64,000 nt of DNA from Streptomyces sp. V1I1 (GCF_030817355.1 NZ_JAUSZH010000001.1:8159001-8223000), one strand, 5' to 3'. Positions 42,889 through 51,868 are shown, numbered from the stretch's first letter. Numbers and translations: made by a program. The notes: generated from the sequence alone by a model not told the origin.

Positions 42889-43503
42889 TCAGTTGGTGAC
42901 CGGCCACTCCAGCGGTTCCTTGTAGAAGCCCTGGGTCAGCTCTACAGCGGCAGCCTTCTGACCCTCCGGGATGAGGAAGGCGGTACAGATCTTCTCCGAC
43001 TGGCCCACGCTCAGCTGCTTGTCAGTGTCCGGCGCTGGGCAGTTGGGCCACTTCGCCTCGCCCATCAGGACGATGAGGGCACGGGTGCGCTGGCCGTTGA
43101 CCGTCTTGACAACAAGGTCGTCGTCCATGTCGCCGACCTCCATGGCCTTGCCGCTCGTGTGAGTGAGCGTCGACCAAACGTAGACGGGAATCTGAGGGCC
43201 ATCCTCCTTGTCCTTCTTCAGCCCGGAGTTGTCCATGTCAGCCTTCGTGCCGGTCTGCACCTTGGTCGGTGTGACCGTGTACTTGGCACCCGACGACGCC
43301 TGCATGTCGCTTTCCTTCTCCGGGCTGGCCTCACCCAGACGGAAGGTCTTCTTACCGTCCGATGCGTCCGAACCGGAGTCGGACGCGTGGGAGCCGGAGC
43401 CGGCCCGACTCTTGCCCGACCCTGAGTCGTTGCAGCCGGTCAGTGCCAAGCCCAGGGCGAGTACACCCGCCGCCGCCGGTATGGCACGAGTCCACGTACG
43501 CAT
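42889..43503 (-). CDS. Secreted lipoprotein of unknown function
   Basis: A 204-residue protein with a lipoprotein signal (RTWTRAIPAAAGVLALGLAL, lipobox LTGC at residues ~21-24). A Ser/Gly/Asp-rich linker follows, then a beta-rich domain (YTVTPTKVQTGTKADMDNSG, VYVWSTLTHTSGKAMEVGDM) similar in style to DUF4352 immunoglobulin-like domains of actinobacterial lipoproteins, with two Cys (WPNCPAP, EKICTAF). It would be anchored outside the membrane. Followed by strong palindromes. ATG 43503 is supported by the signal peptide. Confidence 0.8.
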   Translation of the reverse strand: MRTWTRAIPAAAGVLALGLALTGCNDSGSGKSRAGSGSHASDSGSDASDGKKTFRLGEASPEKESDMQASSGAKYTVTPTKVQTGTKADMDNSGLKKDKEDGPQIPVYVWSTLTHTSGKAMEVGDMDDDLVVKTVNGQRTRALIVLMGEAKWPNCPAPDTDKQLSVGQSEKICTAFLIPEGQKAAAVELTQGFYKEPLEWPVTN

Positions 43504-43839
43504 CTCATCTCACTTTCCCCGTTGAATTCCCCGTTGTCCGGCCGGGGCAGCTCGCCCGCGCGACCGGAACCTCGATCTGACGCACAATCCTGCCAGAGTG
43601 CGATCATCACCACGCGAGGGGGCCGCACCCCTGCCGCGGTGCCAGCGCCGACCCCAGGTGGCGATCCGCCCCGTCACGTTCCAGCATCTGGCTCGCCCGA
43701 CGCGCTGAACGAGTGCAAGGGCCAGCCGCGGAGAAGCCTCATCGCACCCCAGAGAGAACTTCATCAAGCCTCGAATGTGGACTCCAAGCCAGCCGGCTGC
43801 CCACGAACGACAGCCACAGTCCGGGTCTGCTGCAAGGTT
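43504..43839. other. Intergenic stretch, no gene seen
   Basis: About 335 bases between the lipoprotein start and the IS3 left end. Frames lack recognisable domains. It should contain the lipoprotein promoter. Confidence 0.35.
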
Positions 43840-43854
43840 GGGTGACAGGTTCGG

Positions 43855-44712
43855 TCACGCGGCCAGGAGGGCCGGAGTGGTCATGACGGTTTCGTATTCG
43901 ACGGGAGTCAGCCGGCCGAGTGAGGGTTGTCTGCGGCGTCGGTGGTAGGTCCGCTCGATCCAGGTCACGATCGCGATCCGCAGTTCCTGGCGGGTGGCCC
44001 ACTTTCGGCGGTCGAGGACATTCTTCTGCAGCAGGCTGAAGAAGGACTCCATGGCGGCGTTGTCGCCTGCCGCCCCGACCCTGCCTATCGAGCCGGCGAT
44101 CTGGTGCCGGCCGAGCGCCCGGACAAACTTCCGGGACCGAAACTGTGACCCGCGATCGCTGTGCAGGACACACCCGGCGACGTTCTCACGCCGGGCAACA
44201 GCGTTGTCCAGCGCTGCGACGGCCAGGCGGGACTTCATTCGCGCGTCGATCGAGTAGCCCACGATCCTTTTGCTGAAGACGTCCTTGACCGCGCACAGAT
44301 ACAACTTCCCTTCCGCTGTGGGATGTTCGGTGATGTCGGTGAGCCACAGCATGTTCGGGCCATCCGCGGTGAAGTCGCGGCGGACGAGGTCGTCGTGCAC
44401 CGGCGGGCCGGCCTTCTTGGTCCTGCTGCGATTCTTGCCGAACACGCTCCACCAGCGGTTGTCCCGGCAGATCCGCCACGCGGTCCGGTCAGCCATGCCA
44501 GCTCCCGCGCTTCGCGCTTCGTCGGCCAGGAAGCGGTAGCCGAACTCCGGGTCCTCACGGTGGGCGTCGAACAACGCGTTCGCGCGATACGCCTCCTTTA
44601 ACGCGGCGTCGGCCACCGGCTCGTCGAGCCAGCGATAGTAGGGCTGTCTGGCGAGCTTCAGGACCCGGCACGTGACCGTGACGGGAACCCCGTCCACAGC
44701 GAGCTCTTTCAC
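43855..44712 (-). CDS. IS3-family transposase OrfB
   Basis: A 285-residue DDE integrase. N-terminal HTH_21 region (VTVTCRVLKLARQPYYRW). Catalytic core: LWLTDITEHPTAEGKLYLCA (Asp), CVLHSDRGSQFRSRKFV (Asp), GDNAAMESFFSLLQKNVLD (Glu), and the closing RRRRQPSLGRLTPVEYE. The usual length and complete triad suggest activity. It is produced alone or fused to OrfA by frameshifting at the ATGA overlap. Confidence 0.92.
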   Translation of the reverse strand: MKELAVDGVPVTVTCRVLKLARQPYYRWLDEPVADAALKEAYRANALFDAHREDPEFGYRFLADEARSAGAGMADRTAWRICRDNRWWSVFGKNRSRTKKAGPPVHDDLVRRDFTADGPNMLWLTDITEHPTAEGKLYLCAVKDVFSKRIVGYSIDARMKSRLAVAALDNAVARRENVAGCVLHSDRGSQFRSRKFVRALGRHQIAGSIGRVGAAGDNAAMESFFSLLQKNVLDRRKWATRQELRIAIVTWIERTYHRRRRQPSLGRLTPVEYETVMTTPALLAA

Positions 44713-45017
44713 GAGCGGGTAGATCCTTTTCCCGGCAGGTTCGCTTGCGAGAGGTAGGCCGCGGCCCGGCGCAGGACCTCATTCTCCTGCTCCAGCAGCT
44801 TGATCCGCCGACGTGCTTCCCGTAGTTCCCTGCTCTCCTGGCTGGTCGTTCCGGGCTTTGCCCCGTCGTCGATGTCCGCCCGGCGCATCCACTTCCACAG
44901 GGTCATCGCGTGGACTCCGAAGTCGGCGGCCACCTGCTCGACCGTCACGCCCGGGCCGCGGTTCCTCGCGACCCGTACGACATCCTCGCGGAACTCTTCC
45001 GGATAAGGCTTGGGCAC
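44709..45017 (-). CDS. IS3-family transposase OrfA
   Basis: A 102-residue HTH_Tnp_1 protein: PKPYPEEFREDVVRVARNRG, VTVEQVAADFGVHAMTLWKW, and a C-terminal zipper ARRRIKLLEQENEVLRRAAA. GTG 45017 follows gggaagga. Confidence 0.88.
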   Translation of the reverse strand: MPKPYPEEFREDVVRVARNRGPGVTVEQVAADFGVHAMTLWKWMRRADIDDGAKPGTTSQESRELREARRRIKLLEQENEVLRRAAAYLSQANLPGKGSTRS

Positions 45018-45069
45018 AGCGACATCCTTCCCACCCGCCCCACAGGGCAAGCCAGTTCAGATGTCACCC

Positions 45070-45471
45070 GATCGTGCAGCAGACCCTCCGGTGATCGCCG
45101 TGTCCCTGATCGGGCCACGTCCATCGGCACGCGGTGCGGCCCGGCGGTGTCTGTGGCTGCTAGGAGCCTCGGAGGGACGGGGCTTCGCGGCCGCGCGGCT
45201 CAGTTGCGCTGCGAGGATGGATCGTGCCCGTGGTGCACTGCGTTGCTCGATCGCTCGACGGTGCCGCGGCACACTCGCCCCGTACGTCGACTTCGCGGTC
45301 GTGGCGAGGGCGCCACTGCCGAACCTGGTCACCTTTGGCGAGGAGCGTGGTCGGCGACGGCTGCGGCTGCTGTCCTCGGCCGCCAACGCCTGCAGTCGCG
45401 ACTACCTTGCCGAGACGGCTGATGGATCGGCGATGCCGGTGCTGAATGTGTTACGGCGCGACGGCGCCGGT
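45070..45471. other. Stretch without a supported gene
   Basis: About 400 bases between the IS3 right end and the kinase stop. Long frames exist but are Arg/Cys/Ala-rich and show no domain. Nothing can be assigned. Confidence 0.35.
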
Positions 45472-46767
45472 CTAGTCCTCTTCGCCATGACGTCCCTCCG
45501 CGTCCTCGCCCTTGTGCTTTTTCTCCTGATCGTCTTCCTCTTCGTTCTCGCTCGGCCGGCTGACGGAGGCGTCGTCGGGTGCGGGCGAGACGGTGGGGGC
45601 CATAGCAGGATCGGGCGTTGGTGTCGGCACCAGGTCTGGATGCGCTGGGGCGGACGTTTCGCCGCGGGGAGTGTTCGCCGAGCTTTTGTCGGGTGAGAAC
45701 CAAGCCACGCCGATCAGCACGGCGATGAGGAAGGCAGCGGCACCGGCGACGGCACTCGCCACCCTCGGCCGGCGCCTGACGAACTCGCGGGCGCCATGCC
45801 GCTGCGTGGGGACAGACCGGCGTCCTTGGCCCGGCTGCGCGTCAGTCGGCGGCAGCATGTATGTGGTCGCGAGCCCCGTCTCCGACGCATGCGCCGGGCC
45901 GGCTCCCAAAACCTGTGCGGGCGGGGGCGTCTCCGGCGCGGGCAGGGGTTCCCGGGCGCCTTGCCAGGCACCCGAACCGAACCAGTTGGCTACTTGCTGC
46001 GCGGTGGGCCGGTCCTCGGGCTGTTTCGCGAGCAGCCCCAGCAGATAGTTCTCGAATGCGGGTGGAAGGTCGGCGCCCCGCTGAAGGGGAGGAACCGGAG
46101 CGGCATCGATGTGCTGGTAGAGAGTGGCCGTGGCTGTGTCGGCCTGGAACGGCGGGCAGCCCGTCAGCAGTTGATAGAGCACGCATCCGAGGGAGTACAT
46201 GTCGGAGGCCGGGCCCGCGGGCTGCCCCAGGGCGCGCTCGGGGGCCAGATAGAGACTGGTGCCGAGGATCTGCCCGGCGGTGGTCAGTGCGGCGGCCGGA
46301 TCGTCGACGAACCTGGCAATCCCGAAGTCCCCGAGTTTGACCGTCCCGTCGGCGTCGGACATCAAGTTGCCGGGTTTGATGTCCCGGTGGACGATTCCCT
46401 GGCGGTGCGCGGAGGCCAGCCCGGCGGCCGTCTGGGCGGCGACAAGGGCAACTCGCCCCGACGGAAGTGCCCCCTCGGCGGCCAGCTCCTGGGCCAGGCT
46501 CCGGCCTTCTACAAGTTCCATCACCAGGTAAAAGCGACCGTCCCACGCCCCGAAATCGAACACCCCCACGACATGGGGGTGATTCAGACGGGCCGCCGTC
46601 TGCCCCTCCAGCCGGAAACGAGCAGCCGCTTCGGAGTCGGGCTCATCACCGAGAAGCAGCTTGACGGCCACGGGCCGCCCGAGCACTTCGTCTGTGGCCC
46701 GCCAGACCTCGCCCATTCCGCCGCGGCCGATGGGTGACTCCAACCGGTACCGATCCGCCACCAGCAC
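45472..46767 (-). CDS. Serine/threonine protein kinase (Pkn type)
   Basis: A 431-residue membrane kinase. Domain 1-265: glycine loop GRGGMGEVWRATDEVLGRP, Lys in VAVKLLLG, HRDIKPGNLM catalytic loop, LGDFGIARFV, APERALGQPAGPASDMYSLG. Then a Pro-rich juxtamembrane segment, one membrane segment (VASAVAGAAAFLIAVLIGVA, near residue 355), and a short acidic/Lys extracellular tail (ENEEEDDQEKKHKGED) with no PASTA repeats. All kinase residues are intact. GTG 46767 is used; earlier in-frame codons are possible. Its target is unknown. Confidence 0.92.
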   Translation of the reverse strand: MLVADRYRLESPIGRGGMGEVWRATDEVLGRPVAVKLLLGDEPDSEAAARFRLEGQTAARLNHPHVVGVFDFGAWDGRFYLVMELVEGRSLAQELAAEGALPSGRVALVAAQTAAGLASAHRQGIVHRDIKPGNLMSDADGTVKLGDFGIARFVDDPAAALTTAGQILGTSLYLAPERALGQPAGPASDMYSLGCVLYQLLTGCPPFQADTATATLYQHIDAAPVPPLQRGADLPPAFENYLLGLLAKQPEDRPTAQQVANWFGSGAWQGAREPLPAPETPPPAQVLGAGPAHASETGLATTYMLPPTDAQPGQGRRSVPTQRHGAREFVRRRPRVASAVAGAAAFLIAVLIGVAWFSPDKSSANTPRGETSAPAHPDLVPTPTPDPAMAPTVSPAPDDASVSRPSENEEEDDQEKKHKGEDAEGRHGEED

Positions 46768-46997
46768 GTGCGCACCAACCTTGATCCCGATCGACCCTGT
46801 GATCCAACCCGACGCCGACGGAACAACTTCACCGTACGAGTGAGGTGGTGGGGGACCGCGACGGCCTCAGCGTACCGACCGCGATCGTCGTGGGTGGCCG
46901 GGGCCTGAGCTCCGGAACGGCCCGGACTGCTTTCGCCCTGATAGTCGCGAACGACACCCCGCCAACGGCTATTCAAGCGGTCGCAGACTCGACGAGT

Positions 46998-47786
46998 TCA
47001 GTCCTCCCTGGGCTTCCAGGCGCGGATCTCCAGGCCCACGATGACTGCGTCAGGGTCGAGACGGCCGGTGGCGGTGAGCCATGTGTGTACCGCGGCGGCG
47101 AGGTCCCCGCCGGCGGCGTCCACCATGGCCTTGAACTGGACGCCATCGAAGCCTTCCTCGCCCGAGCCGGGACCGCCGACATTCTGACCGTAGGAGCGTT
47201 CCTCGGTGCTGTCCGGCCGCTTGACGACATTGCGCCGCACGCCGGGGGAGTCGGCCAGACGGCCGGCATCGTGCTTGAACGCCTTCTTCTTGGCCCGTAC
47301 CGTAAAGGCAACCCGCCCGCCGTAGCGGGCCGCGTCCTCCACCACCGGGTACAGCCGGGACGCTCCGGAAGCGATGTGCTGCCGACCGGCCCGCGCCAGG
47401 GACGAAGTCCACTCCTTGTGCCGCTCTGCGCCCCTTCCCACCGTCTTCTCGGCACGCACGACATCCCTGCTCCGCACGCGCGCCCTCTTGCCTTCTCTGG
47501 TCAGCCGCGGCTGGATGTGGGCTGCGGCCAGGGCCTTGAGGCTGTCGATGCCGCGCGGGCCGCCGGCCTGGACCTCCTGCACCACGGCCCGCAGCGCCTC
47601 CACGAAGCTTGCGCCCTTGTTCCTGGTGAAGAACTGGCTGACCAGGGAGGGGTTGCGGCCGAGGATCTCGCCGACCTGCTTCTTCGAGAACCCTTCCGCC
47701 ATCAACTGCTCGGTCAGCCGGGCCGCCTCGTTGCGCCGCTGGGCCCGTCGACCGCGGCCGGTTGCCCGCCTTCTGCGCGGCGTCAT
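46998..47786 (-). CDS. HTH-containing protein, last gene of a four-gene operon; candidate terminal-protein-like
   Basis: A 262-residue basic protein. N-terminus PRRRRATGRGRRAQRRNEAA is Arg-rich; residues ~20-70 form a helix-turn-helix (LMAEGFSKKQVGEILGRNPS, then LVSQFFTRNKG). The rest is basic and helical and ends EIRAWKPRED. No catalytic motif is visible. The size and DNA-binding character are like the terminal protein Tpc of linear plasmid SCP1 as I remember it, and its place downstream of a large protein copies the tap-tpg and tac-tpc order; this is an analogy, not a match. The ATG overlaps the preceding stop by four bases. A deleted copy lies at 36355-36865. Confidence 0.6.
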   Translation of the reverse strand: MTPRRRRATGRGRRAQRRNEAARLTEQLMAEGFSKKQVGEILGRNPSLVSQFFTRNKGASFVEALRAVVQEVQAGGPRGIDSLKALAAAHIQPRLTREGKRARVRSRDVVRAEKTVGRGAERHKEWTSSLARAGRQHIASGASRLYPVVEDAARYGGRVAFTVRAKKKAFKHDAGRLADSPGVRRNVVKRPDSTEERSYGQNVGGPGSGEEGFDGVQFKAMVDAAGGDLAAAVHTWLTATGRLDPDAVIVGLEIRAWKPRED

Positions 47787-48034
47787 GCGGCTGCCTCCCG
47801 ATCTTCGTCGTCGGCGCACTCGTGATCGGAGTACGTCCTGGTGTCGTCGTCGAACTGGTCGTCACCCGAGGCGCCGCAGTCGTGGCAGTGCCATTCGGCG
47901 CTCCAGGTGACGTCGCCCTCGCGGCCGCAGTCGTGATCCGAGGAGGCGGTGTCCTCGTCGTCCCACTGCGCTTCGCCGGACGCGCCGCATGCCGCGTGCT
48001 CCCACGTCCCGCCCCATGCCACGTCCGCGCTCAC
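47783..48034 (-). CDS. Small acidic Cys/Trp-rich protein
   Basis: An 83-residue protein (SADVAWGGTWEHAACGASGE, TWSAEWHCHDCGASGDDQFD, ECADDEDREAAA). About a quarter of the residues are Asp/Glu. CHDC with the other Cys/His suggests a small zinc site. Both ends overlap their neighbours by four bases (GTGA, ATGA), so it belongs to the operon. The high acidity beside a very basic protein suggests a binding partner or DNA mimic, by inference. A second open copy is at 38511-38747. Confidence 0.7.
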   Translation of the reverse strand: MSADVAWGGTWEHAACGASGEAQWDDEDTASSDHDCGREGDVTWSAEWHCHDCGASGDDQFDDDTRTYSDHECADDEDREAAA

Positions 48035-50256
48035 AGCTCGTCCGCCTCCAGGGCCTGCCTGCCGAGGTCCTGAAGGACGTAGAACTCCTCATCGGTGGTG
48101 GGGGTGGTCTGCTCCCAGGCCATGGCGCCCTTCAGGAGGTAGTCGCCGGGCTCGCCCCGGTACGGCCAGTCGGGACGGACCGAGCTGTAAATGGCGTCGG
48201 TCCGGAAGGCGAGGATCGCCCCGGCCGGCAGGTGCAGCGCACCGGCCTTCACCGGCTTACCCGTCTCCGGGTCCTTGGTGCCGGTGCTGGCCGACAGCAG
48301 CGCGGCCCGGGCCGCCGACCAGACACCGGCCGCCCACTCCGGGTGCGCGAACGGGTCCCGGGCGAAGCCCCCGTTGCGCTCCCAGGTGACATGCGTGTCC
48401 GAGATGCCGGTCAGCCGCGCACCATCCGGGATCTCAGGAACCGCGCCACCCGCGCCCAGCTCGAGCGAACCGGTGGTGATGCGGGGCCGCTGCGCGAACG
48501 TGCCGATGCCGTACAGCAGGATCGACCGCACCGCGCGCGAGGCGAGCCGCGCTGCCTGGCGCTGCCGCTCGTCGCCATGGACTTCGGCCTGCGCTCGCAG
48601 CGACTGCCACGCGTCCTTCAGCTTGTTCGCCCAGCCCTTGAGGGGGTCACCCTTCTCCCAGACCAGACCGTCCAGGATCTCGATGCGCCACGGCTGGAGC
48701 GGGTTGCGCAGCGCCAGGTTGACCTCGGCGCCACCCGCCCACGTCACGAAAGTCCGGCCGCCCTCGTACGGGTAGTGCCAGGCCCGCTCCCCAGGTGCCG
48801 GCGCGGGCAACAGGCCCACATGGTCCCAGTCCTTCGGGATGGTCACCCGCACCTGCCAGTGCGAGGGGGCGAACAGCGCGTCGGTCTGCTCCTTCTCGCT
48901 CATAGCGGCGAACGCGGCCGCCGTCACCCGCTGCGGCACACCGACACCGGAGGACCAGGTGTGCTTGGCGTAGGCGAACGTCCGGTCGACCTCGTACCAG
49001 CCGGGCACCCGCTCCGGCACGCGCGGCGGGGTGATCAGCTCGGTGCGGCCCTGCCCGGCGGTGGCGTGCAGCAGGCCGCGGATCTCCTGGCTCATGACGG
49101 GGAATCCGTCCGCCCAACGGGCGCCGGCCTTCGCGGGAATGGTCCGAGACCACAGGTCCCGGCCCGTCTGCGACGGGGAGCCCATCAGCACCACATCGTC
49201 CCAGTGCCGCTTCAGGGCCTTCCACAGCAGCACGAACGCCTCGCGGACAGTGGCCGGGTCGGCGCCGGCCGCATCGAACCACTCGCCCACGCTGCGGATT
49301 TCGGTGTGCTGGTCCTTGCCGCGCTGCCAGCGGCCCACCGGGTTGCGCGGGTGGACCAAGTGCCCGGCCTGCCGGTCCTTACCGCGCGAGGACTCCACCG
49401 TCCAGCCCTGCGGAAGCGGACCGTTCAGCCACTCGGAGACCGCATCCTTCAAGAACTGGTGCCGCTCGGCCTCCCGGTGCCACGGGTCACCGGCGGTGAC
49501 GTAGATACGCTCCACATCCGCCGGGACCGTCGCGTACACCGCAGTGAGGATCTCCGCGACGCTCGCGCCCTCCAGGTCCAGCGTCACCGCTCCGCCCTGC
49601 CACACCAGCACGCCGGTCGCGGTATCCAGGAACGCCATCTGCCGGGCGGCCTGCTTGAAGTTGGGCCGGGTCGACGCCAGGTTCGGCTCGGCCCTAAACC
49701 AGCGGTCGCCCGCCTCGCCCTCCGGGATCGACGGCAGCTCCCGCTCCTGCGCCCCGTCCGGAACGGGCGCCGGAACCGGGGCGACCGGCGCGGGGGAGGG
49801 GGCCGCCGCCTCGGCGGTGACCTCGTCGTCGGCCCGCAGCTCTTGGCGCTCGTCGTCGTCCCGGCCCGCCTGAGGCTCGACCACGCCAACGGTCGACTCG
49901 GGCTGGCCAGACGGACGAAGGTCCGGCGCCAGGGCACCAGCCGGTACCTTGATCGCCTCTGCACGCGACTGCGCCTCTGTACGATCTTCGGCGGCGGAAT
50001 CGGTCGTCGACGGCTCCACGGGCGCGCTGGCGGGCACCTGGGGGCCCAGAGAGGGCACCAGGGCGACCACGTCGATCACAGAAACGCCGGCCGACGTCGC
50101 GAGCCGGTCGGCCTTCGCCTTCTCGTACGCGCCCAGCGTCCGGACCTTCTTGTCGCGTTCGGCATGCAGTTTCGCCAACTGCCGCTCCAGCGGCTTGATC
50201 GCGTCCCGTACCTTTCGGAGCTCAGCGAGGCCTTCGGTGAAGTCTTTGGCGTCCAT
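48031..50256 (-). CDS. Large uncharacterised protein of the four-gene operon
   Basis: A 741-residue protein. Residues ~1-60 form a coiled coil (LAELRKVRDAIKPLERQLAK, LHAERDKKVRTLGAYEKAKA). Residues ~70-170 are a disordered Pro/Ala/Glu linker. Residues ~180-330 form an alpha/beta region (TATGVLVWQGGAVTLDLEGA, VERIYVTAGDPWHREAERHQ), and the C-terminal half includes WDDVVLMGSPSQTGRDLW and RPDWPYRGEPGDYLLKGAMA. I cannot place it in a family; helicase, polymerase and relaxase motifs are absent. ATG 50256 has AAGGGG at the end of the upstream gene (TTG 50259 abuts that stop). The last 70 residues are duplicated at 38.7-38.97 kb. Confidence 0.7.
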   Translation of the reverse strand: MDAKDFTEGLAELRKVRDAIKPLERQLAKLHAERDKKVRTLGAYEKAKADRLATSAGVSVIDVVALVPSLGPQVPASAPVEPSTTDSAAEDRTEAQSRAEAIKVPAGALAPDLRPSGQPESTVGVVEPQAGRDDDERQELRADDEVTAEAAAPSPAPVAPVPAPVPDGAQERELPSIPEGEAGDRWFRAEPNLASTRPNFKQAARQMAFLDTATGVLVWQGGAVTLDLEGASVAEILTAVYATVPADVERIYVTAGDPWHREAERHQFLKDAVSEWLNGPLPQGWTVESSRGKDRQAGHLVHPRNPVGRWQRGKDQHTEIRSVGEWFDAAGADPATVREAFVLLWKALKRHWDDVVLMGSPSQTGRDLWSRTIPAKAGARWADGFPVMSQEIRGLLHATAGQGRTELITPPRVPERVPGWYEVDRTFAYAKHTWSSGVGVPQRVTAAAFAAMSEKEQTDALFAPSHWQVRVTIPKDWDHVGLLPAPAPGERAWHYPYEGGRTFVTWAGGAEVNLALRNPLQPWRIEILDGLVWEKGDPLKGWANKLKDAWQSLRAQAEVHGDERQRQAARLASRAVRSILLYGIGTFAQRPRITTGSLELGAGGAVPEIPDGARLTGISDTHVTWERNGGFARDPFAHPEWAAGVWSAARAALLSASTGTKDPETGKPVKAGALHLPAGAILAFRTDAIYSSVRPDWPYRGEPGDYLLKGAMAWEQTTPTTDEEFYVLQDLGRQALEADEL

Positions 50257-50259
50257 CAA

Positions 50260-50910
50260 CTACCCCTTCGGCGCGGGCTGTTCGGTCCGGTACACGGCAC
50301 GGTCGGCGTCGGTCTTAACGAGGAGCCCGGTGTCGGCGATCCGACGCAGGAGCTCACGGGCCCGCTTCACACTGACCTCGATCCCGGCCGCCGCCAGCGC
50401 CGCCACGGCCCGGTCGGGGCCCCAGGTGCCGCATCCGCTTCTGACGGCCTTGGTCAGGATGCTCAACTGCGTCGTGCCGAACTCCATGTCGTCGACCCGA
50501 GCCGAGGCCTCCCGAAACGCCAGCAGCAGCTCCTCCGTCATGCGGAAGCCGACCGCGCGCTGATAGCCGGCAACGTCGGCGTTGTACTCAGCTTCGATAG
50601 GCCGGGGCATCCCCTCGGGCCACCAGCCGTTCCGCACACCGCGTTTGAGGGCCTGAGTGATGGGGCCGGTGTGACCGCGCATCGCTTTGCCCTCCTCGCG
50701 CAGCTCCTCGGCCGCGACGTAGCCGTCGCCGTCGACCGCGGCGCGGATGACGCGGGCGGCGCGCGCCGGCAGATTCCGCAGCAGGGTGGCGGCCCGTTCC
50801 TCGGTCCACTCCGTATCGGTGACCAGGGTGAGGGTGTCGCTGTGGGCGGTGATCAGTGCGAGCAGCTTGTCCCGGAACGCCTCGTCGGGGTCTTCGATGA
50901 TGATCCGCAT
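50260..50910 (-). CDS. First gene of the four-gene operon, winged-helix-like protein
   Basis: A 216-residue soluble protein. Residues ~35-95 read like a paired winged helix (ATLLRNLPARAARVIRAAVD, GDGYVAAEELREEGKAMRGH, TGPITQALKRG). The C-terminal part (LSILTKAVRSGCGTWGPDRA, SVKRARELLRRIADTGLLVK) looks like a second winged helix. It may bind the inverted repeat just upstream of its own start (50935-51000) and regulate the operon. The next gene begins directly after its stop. Confidence 0.65.
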   Translation of the reverse strand: MRIIIEDPDEAFRDKLLALITAHSDTLTLVTDTEWTEERAATLLRNLPARAARVIRAAVDGDGYVAAEELREEGKAMRGHTGPITQALKRGVRNGWWPEGMPRPIEAEYNADVAGYQRAVGFRMTEELLLAFREASARVDDMEFGTTQLSILTKAVRSGCGTWGPDRAVAALAAAGIEVSVKRARELLRRIADTGLLVKTDADRAVYRTEQPAPKG

Positions 50911-50934
50911 TCACAGCCTCTGAGAACTGATGTC

Positions 50935-51000
50935 GAGTAGATGTAAGTAGAGCATGGGGGATGGCACTCCTCTCTGTCCAGTTCTATCTGACATCTACTC
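50935..51000. promoter_or_regulatory. Inverted-repeat control region of the operon
   Basis: GAGTAGATGT (50935-50944) and ACATCTACTC (50991-51000) are perfect inverted copies. AAGTAGA occurs next to each (50945-50951 and 51005-51011). The set is 25-100 bases upstream of the first gene and has lower GC than its surroundings: an operator or iteron-like site. Confidence 0.6.
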
Positions 51001-51011
51001 AGAGAAAGTAG

Positions 51012-51484
51012 ACCAGCGGACCCGTCGTGCGTCGGGAACCCCCTGAGCTGGCTTCGTAGGTGACGGTGGACTCCACTTGTAGGTCAGTTCTGACTCCACC
51101 CGGTGCGTGGGGGACCCGATTTTGTTGGTGAGAAATGACTCCACATGGTGGCCCCGCTGTGGCGGTTGAGCCCGTGTCCGGTCAGGGGCTTGAGGGCGCT
51201 AGTGTCGCGTGCTTGAAGTCTATTTACGCTTGATCTTGTCGAGGATCTAATTGGCATCCGGGTCGCCGCGCGCGGCTCGGGCGCGGCGCCTTCGAGGACC
51301 CCCGCATGCTGCGCTACCTCCCTGCCCGCACGGCCTGGACACCTCAGTTGCGTAGCCAGGGTCCGTCCCGCCATGACAGGACCGCGTTGGCGTTCCGCTG
51401 AGCGGACCCCTGCATGACACGGCGGGCCCTCCCCTGCAGGCTCTGCAGAGCAATGCACTGACGGCAGCGACCAGGAGGCATGAA
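51012..51484. other. Intergenic stretch, no gene seen
   Basis: About 470 bases between the operon control region and a secreted-protein gene. No frame shows a domain. A short GCAGG...CCTGC pair near 51410-51440 may be a hairpin. Confidence 0.35.
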
Positions 51485-51868
51485 ATGAGAAGCAAGTTAC
51501 GGCGACGTGGCGTCATAGTGGCAACAGTCGCGGCCCTGAGCGTCGGTGGGCTGGTGGTGGCCACCGGCAGCGCATCCGCCGCGGCCGCGTTGATCCACGT
51601 CACCTCGAACACCGGGTTGGGCGTCTACAACGCCCCCCACACGGCCAGCGGCAAGGTCGGAGTCCCGGACATGGGACTCGGAGACGCGATCGTCGCCAAC
51701 TGCTGGGACCGCGGCGACAACATCGGCCGCGGAAACGTCTGGTACCACACGTTGTCAGAGCGTTACACCGCCAGCACCGGGCAGGAACTATTCGTCACCG
51801 GATGGACGTACGGGGCGTACGTAGACGGCAACGCGGCGTTCCACGCCGGGGCCATTCCGGAGTGCTGA
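51485..51868 (+). CDS. Small secreted SH3-like protein
   Basis: A 127-residue preprotein. Signal peptide RSKLRRRGVIVATVAALSVG, GLVVATGSASA-AA. The mature ~95 residues (VTSNTGLGVYNAPHTASGKV, NCWDRGDNIGRGNVWYHTLS, TGWTYGAYVDGNAAFHAGAI) have the pattern of bacterial SH3 domains that bind cell wall, with two Cys (NCWDR and the last residue) that may be bridged. ATG 51485 with aggaggc upstream. Confidence 0.8.
   Translation: MRSKLRRRGVIVATVAALSVGGLVVATGSASAAAALIHVTSNTGLGVYNAPHTASGKVGVPDMGLGDAIVANCWDRGDNIGRGNVWYHTLSERYTASTGQELFVTGWTYGAYVDGNAAFHAGAIPEC

Larger units (their letters stand above)
43840..45069 (-). mobile_element. Complete IS3-family insertion sequence
   Basis: orfA and orfB overlap by four bases, and short inverted ends GGGTGACA (43840-43847) and TGTCACCC (45062-45069) enclose them. 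Both frames are open with all catalytic residues. No target duplication was obvious. Confidence 0.8.

Noticed and set aside
47989..50940. 983-codon plus-strand frame opposite the four-gene operon
   Set aside because: The minus-strand genes have exact 4-base overlaps and ribosome sites, and the duplicate keeps the minus frames; the plus frame is a GC-bias shadow.
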